Shown here: positions 5,399 to 6,867 of the stretch, one piece after another
Layout of the letters: the number at the start of each line of letters is the position of its first letter
How positions within the stretch are numbered: position 1 is the stretch's first letter
Source: Oscillospiraceae bacterium
GTDB lineage: Bacteria > Bacillota > Clostridia > Oscillospirales > Ruminococcaceae
NCBI GenBank assembly: GCA_017528675.1
Contig: JAFXOO010000514.1
Span: 1-6,867 of the forward strand
Direction: 5' to 3'
Length of the DNA: 6,867 nt
The notes under the pieces: generated by a model
Told to the model about the DNA's origin: nothing
The model's input: only the letters and a program-made list of their open reading frames with translations
Database searches by the model: none
Position numbers and translations under genes: made by a program

Positions 5399-5576
5399 GG
5401 TTTTTTACCTCACTTTGAGAAATTTGTTTTTTGGACTACGGACGGAGTGAAACCGCCACCTTTTTCCGCAGAAGATATGCCAGTGAATACCTGAAGATAT
5501 GCCAGTGAATACCTAAAGAAGAAACTGCTCTGATTAAGCTACAAGCCCTTTATCGAAAGCCCGGAGGCTGACGAAC
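5399..5576. other. Intergenic gap, candidate regulatory region
   Basis: This 178-base gap separates the sigma factor gene from the zinc-ribbon gene. It is the longest gap between genes and the natural place for a promoter serving the small cysteine proteins. I see no good -35/-10 pair on the minus strand. It holds a tandem 22-base repeat (5471-5514), a short CTTT/AAAG stem near 5549-5560 just after the sigma gene, and a T-rich stretch on the plus strand near 5427-5432. Confidence 0.5.
5471..5514. repeat. Perfect tandem 22-base direct repeat
   Basis: Positions 5471-5492 and 5493-5514 are identical and directly adjacent. Each copy starts GAAGATATGCC and ends AGTGAATACCT on the plus strand. The unit is non-coding and 57-100 bases beyond the 5' edge of the zinc-ribbon ribosome binding site area on the minus strand. 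There are two copies with no spacer, so it is not a CRISPR. It could be a recent slippage duplication or a doubled binding site; two helical turns per unit would put the two copies on the same DNA face. Confidence 0.9.
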
Positions 5577-6155
5577 TTATTGATCGAAGTAATCCGTACT
5601 TCGCACGGCACGCATTTTTCTGCGTATTCTCTGCATGGCATTGTCAACAGCCTTTTCGCTGATGCCAAGCCTTGCGGCTGTTTCAGCGTAGGAAGCGCCG
5701 TCCATGATGCTTTGCAGAATATCCCATTCCCGTGCAGACAGCATTGCCATCACCTGCATACGGCGCTGGGCATAGCTCTCCTTTTCCACCAGAATACTCT
5801 CCGGTGTGTCCGGATCGGCAAGCTCTCCCTGCTCCTCCATGACCTGCACAAGATCATCACAAGGAACTGCACGTCTTGCCTCATGCTGCACAAAATTCCG
5901 CATCCGGTTGAGGATACAGACCTGTGCATAGGAAGAAAATCTCGTCACTTTTGTGTGGTCATACTGCGGAATTGCGTAGAGAAGGGCAATGAGCCCCTCC
6001 TGCACGAGGTCATCCGCATCAACAGATCCCGCCATTCTTCCGGCATGAAACCGGATCAGACCGAGATATCTTGACAACAGGACGCCCTCTGCTTCCACAG
6101 AATCCTTTGCAGCAGCCGCCAGTGCCTCATCACTGAGCGTTTCAAACGCCGCCAA
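5577..6155 (-). CDS. SigH-like sigma-70 family RNA polymerase sigma factor
   Basis: An alternative sigma factor of the SigH (Spo0H) type, built from regions 2 and 4 without a clear region 3. Using the TTG start it has 192 residues. Region 2 (about 23-95) contains DADDLVQEGLIALLYAI (46-62) and the promoter-melting/-10 part TRFSSYAQVCILNRMRNF. Region 4 (about 130-182) contains the helix-turn-helix YAETAARLGISEKAVDNAMQ, where KAVDNAMQRIRRK closely follows SigH KSIDNALQRVKRK. SigH governs early stationary phase and sporulation in Bacillus; the regulon here is unknown, and many Ruminococcus relatives are not known to sporulate. The frame is open upstream to 6230, but that part lies inside the hydro-lyase gene. 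ATG at 6161 touches the GGAAGGAGG directly (zero spacing), while TTG at 6155 has 6 bases, so TTG is preferred. Overlap with the upstream gene is 14 bases (20 if ATG). Confidence 0.87.
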   Translation of the reverse strand: MAAFETLSDEALAAAAKDSVEAEGVLLSRYLGLIRFHAGRMAGSVDADDLVQEGLIALLYAIPQYDHTKVTRFSSYAQVCILNRMRNFVQHEARRAVPCDDLVQVMEEQGELADPDTPESILVEKESYAQRRMQVMAMLSAREWDILQSIMDGASYAETAARLGISEKAVDNAMQRIRRKMRAVRSTDYFDQ

Positions 6156-6711
6156 GTGCATCCTCCTTCCGAAAAGCGGTTCTGCCTTCGGAGAACAGGT
6201 CGCCGCCCTTGGCATCATTGCAGACAACACGAGGAAAGTCCTCGATATACAGCCGTTTCACCGACTCACATCCAAGATCCTCGAAGGCAATGACCTCAAG
6301 CGACTTAATGCAGCGTGCTGCCAGAGCACCGGCACCGCCGACAGCGCAAAGATACACTGCGCCATTGCGGGCAACCGCATCCCTTACCGCCTGTGAACGT
6401 TCCCCCTTGCCGATCATACCGGCAAGCCCCAGGTCAAGCAGCCTGGGCGCATAGGGATCCATCCGTCCGGAAGTGGTAGGCCCGCACGAGCCTATCGGTT
6501 TTCCCGGAGGCGCAGGGGTCGGGCCTGCGTAATAGATTACTGCACCGTCAATCGGGAACGGCGTCTCCTCGCCGGCATCAAGCATCGCTGCAATGCGCTT
6601 ATGCGCCGCATCCCGTGCGGTATATACATAGCCGGAAAGCAGAATCTTGTCTCCGATCCGGAGATCTGCTTCCTTCAGTGCTTCGGTGCGGATACGCCGT
6701 ACCTCAGCCAT
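6142..6711 (-). CDS. Fe-S hydro-lyase beta subunit, fumarate/tartrate dehydratase type
   Basis: The C-terminal domain of class I fumarase (FumA/FumB) or the beta subunit of two-part fumarate hydratase/L-tartrate dehydratase (TtdB type). It partners an alpha subunit that carries a 4Fe-4S cluster in reversible hydration of a dicarboxylate. The 189 residues fit a separate beta subunit. Clear signatures are GYVYTARDAAHKR (27-39), YYAGPTPAPPGKPIGSCGPTTSGRMDPY (60-87), LGLAGMIGKG (94-103) and the C-terminal AFEDLGCESVKRLYIEDFP (142-160). The substrate cannot be read from sequence. GTG at 6720 is in frame, but ATG at 6711 has GAGG 8 bases upstream and is preferred. The ribosome binding site of the sigma gene is embedded in its last codons. 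The alpha subunit would be expected just upstream; the 45-residue tail seen there does not look like one. Confidence 0.9.
   Translation of the reverse strand: MAEVRRIRTEALKEADLRIGDKILLSGYVYTARDAAHKRIAAMLDAGEETPFPIDGAVIYYAGPTPAPPGKPIGSCGPTTSGRMDPYAPRLLDLGLAGMIGKGERSQAVRDAVARNGAVYLCAVGGAGALAARCIKSLEVIAFEDLGCESVKRLYIEDFPRVVCNDAKGGDLFSEGRTAFRKEDALGGV
6162..6170 (-). promoter_or_regulatory. Ribosome binding site deciding the sigma factor start
   Basis: GGAAGGAGG on the minus strand is embedded in the hydro-lyase codons for RKED. It touches an ATG (6161) with no spacing but lies 6 bases from an in-frame TTG (6155), the normal distance. This favours TTG initiation. Confidence 0.7.
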
Positions 6712-6727
6712 ACTTATCACCTCAGAA

Positions 6728-6867
6728 TTATTCCGTCACCGCAGCCTCAGCGTCCTTGATCAGGTCGCTCATGTTAAAGCTGGAGATCTTCGCCGGCTTC
6801 TTCATGGGAGTCGGCTGGTTATCGCTCGGCACATGGAGATTGCTCTCCGGGTCGGGCATTGCCGCAA
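6728..6867 (-). CDS. Unrecognised protein, C-terminal end only
   Basis: An open frame enters from the right edge and ends with TAA at 6728-6730, giving 45 complete codons. It includes MPDPESNLHVPSDNQ and, after a short Pro-Met-Lys stretch, ISSFNMSDLIKDAEAAVTE at the end. The composition is rich in Pro, Ser, Asp and Lys, as in a flexible tail, followed by a short amphipathic helix. The stop is 16 bases before the hydro-lyase start, so it is very likely in the same transcript. By position it could be the alpha subunit of the hydro-lyase with an extended tail, but the residues match nothing I recognise in that family. A complete 43-residue ORF starting at the ATG at 6861 is also formally possible, though no ribosome binding site is visible in the few bases left. 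Confidence 0.55.
   Translation of the reverse strand, partial: AAMPDPESNLHVPSDNQPTPMKKPAKISSFNMSDLIKDAEAAVTE

Noticed and set aside
5471..5514. CRISPR-like repeat
   Set aside because: There are only two copies, directly adjacent with no spacer, and no cas genes nearby.
5471..5514. SigH-type promoter inside the 22-base repeats (AGAAGATAT and AGTGAATAC)
   Set aside because: The elements resemble SigH boxes but are 3 bases apart within a copy and 25 between copies, not the required 11-12. They also read on the plus strand, away from the zinc-ribbon gene.
5399..5576. Housekeeping promoter for the zinc-ribbon gene
   Set aside because: The best minus-strand hexamers (such as TTGTAG or CATATC) do not pair at 16-18 base spacing with adequate matches, so no promoter is called.
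6162..6230. N-terminal extension of the sigma factor
   Set aside because: It lies inside the hydro-lyase gene, has no ribosome binding site and does not resemble sigma region 1; the GGAAGGAGG at 6162-6170 points to a later start.

Overview
The window looks like ordinary chromosome from a member of the Firmicutes, most likely a Clostridia of the Ruminococcus/Oscillospiraceae type. The grounds are inference from the gene set: a TrmK-Nif3 pair, RqcH, a SigH-like sigma factor, strong GGAGG ribosome binding sites and fairly GC-rich coding DNA. No species can be named from the sequence. Every supported gene lies on the minus strand, so transcription runs from the right edge (6867) to the left edge.

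In transcription order, the right part (6867-5577) holds three genes. They are the last 45 codons of an unrecognised protein, the beta subunit or C-terminal domain of an iron-sulfur fumarate/tartrate-type hydro-lyase, and a SigH-like sigma factor that overlaps the hydro-lyase gene and probably starts at TTG. A 178-base gap follows, carrying a perfect 22-base sequence present twice in tandem. The middle part (5398-4856) holds two small cysteine proteins: a double zinc-ribbon protein and a DUF1858 (CxxC) protein. Each is followed by a stem-loop, and the second stem-loop looks like an intrinsic terminator or attenuator directly abutting the ribosome binding site of trmK.

The left part (4802-273) is a tightly packed five-gene run in which every stop codon overlaps the next start: trmK (tRNA m1A22 methyltransferase), a Nif3-family metal protein, an RlmA-type 23S rRNA guanine-N1 methyltransferase, rqcH (ribosome-associated quality control) and a 3-methyladenine DNA glycosylase. 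The overlaps are 4, 8, 11 and 4 bases, which suggests translational coupling. The common theme is RNA modification and ribosome upkeep, with a DNA repair gene at the end. Positions 1-272 hold no supported gene. They hold a dense series of stem-loops, two of which have T tracts reading in the plus direction and probably end a convergent transcript entering from the left.

I found no CRISPR array, transposase, tRNA, rRNA, toxin or phage gene, and no convincing new system. The most useful observations are corrected gene starts, the candidate attenuator before trmK, the tandem 22-base repeat, the shortened glycosylase and the stem-loop cluster at the left edge.
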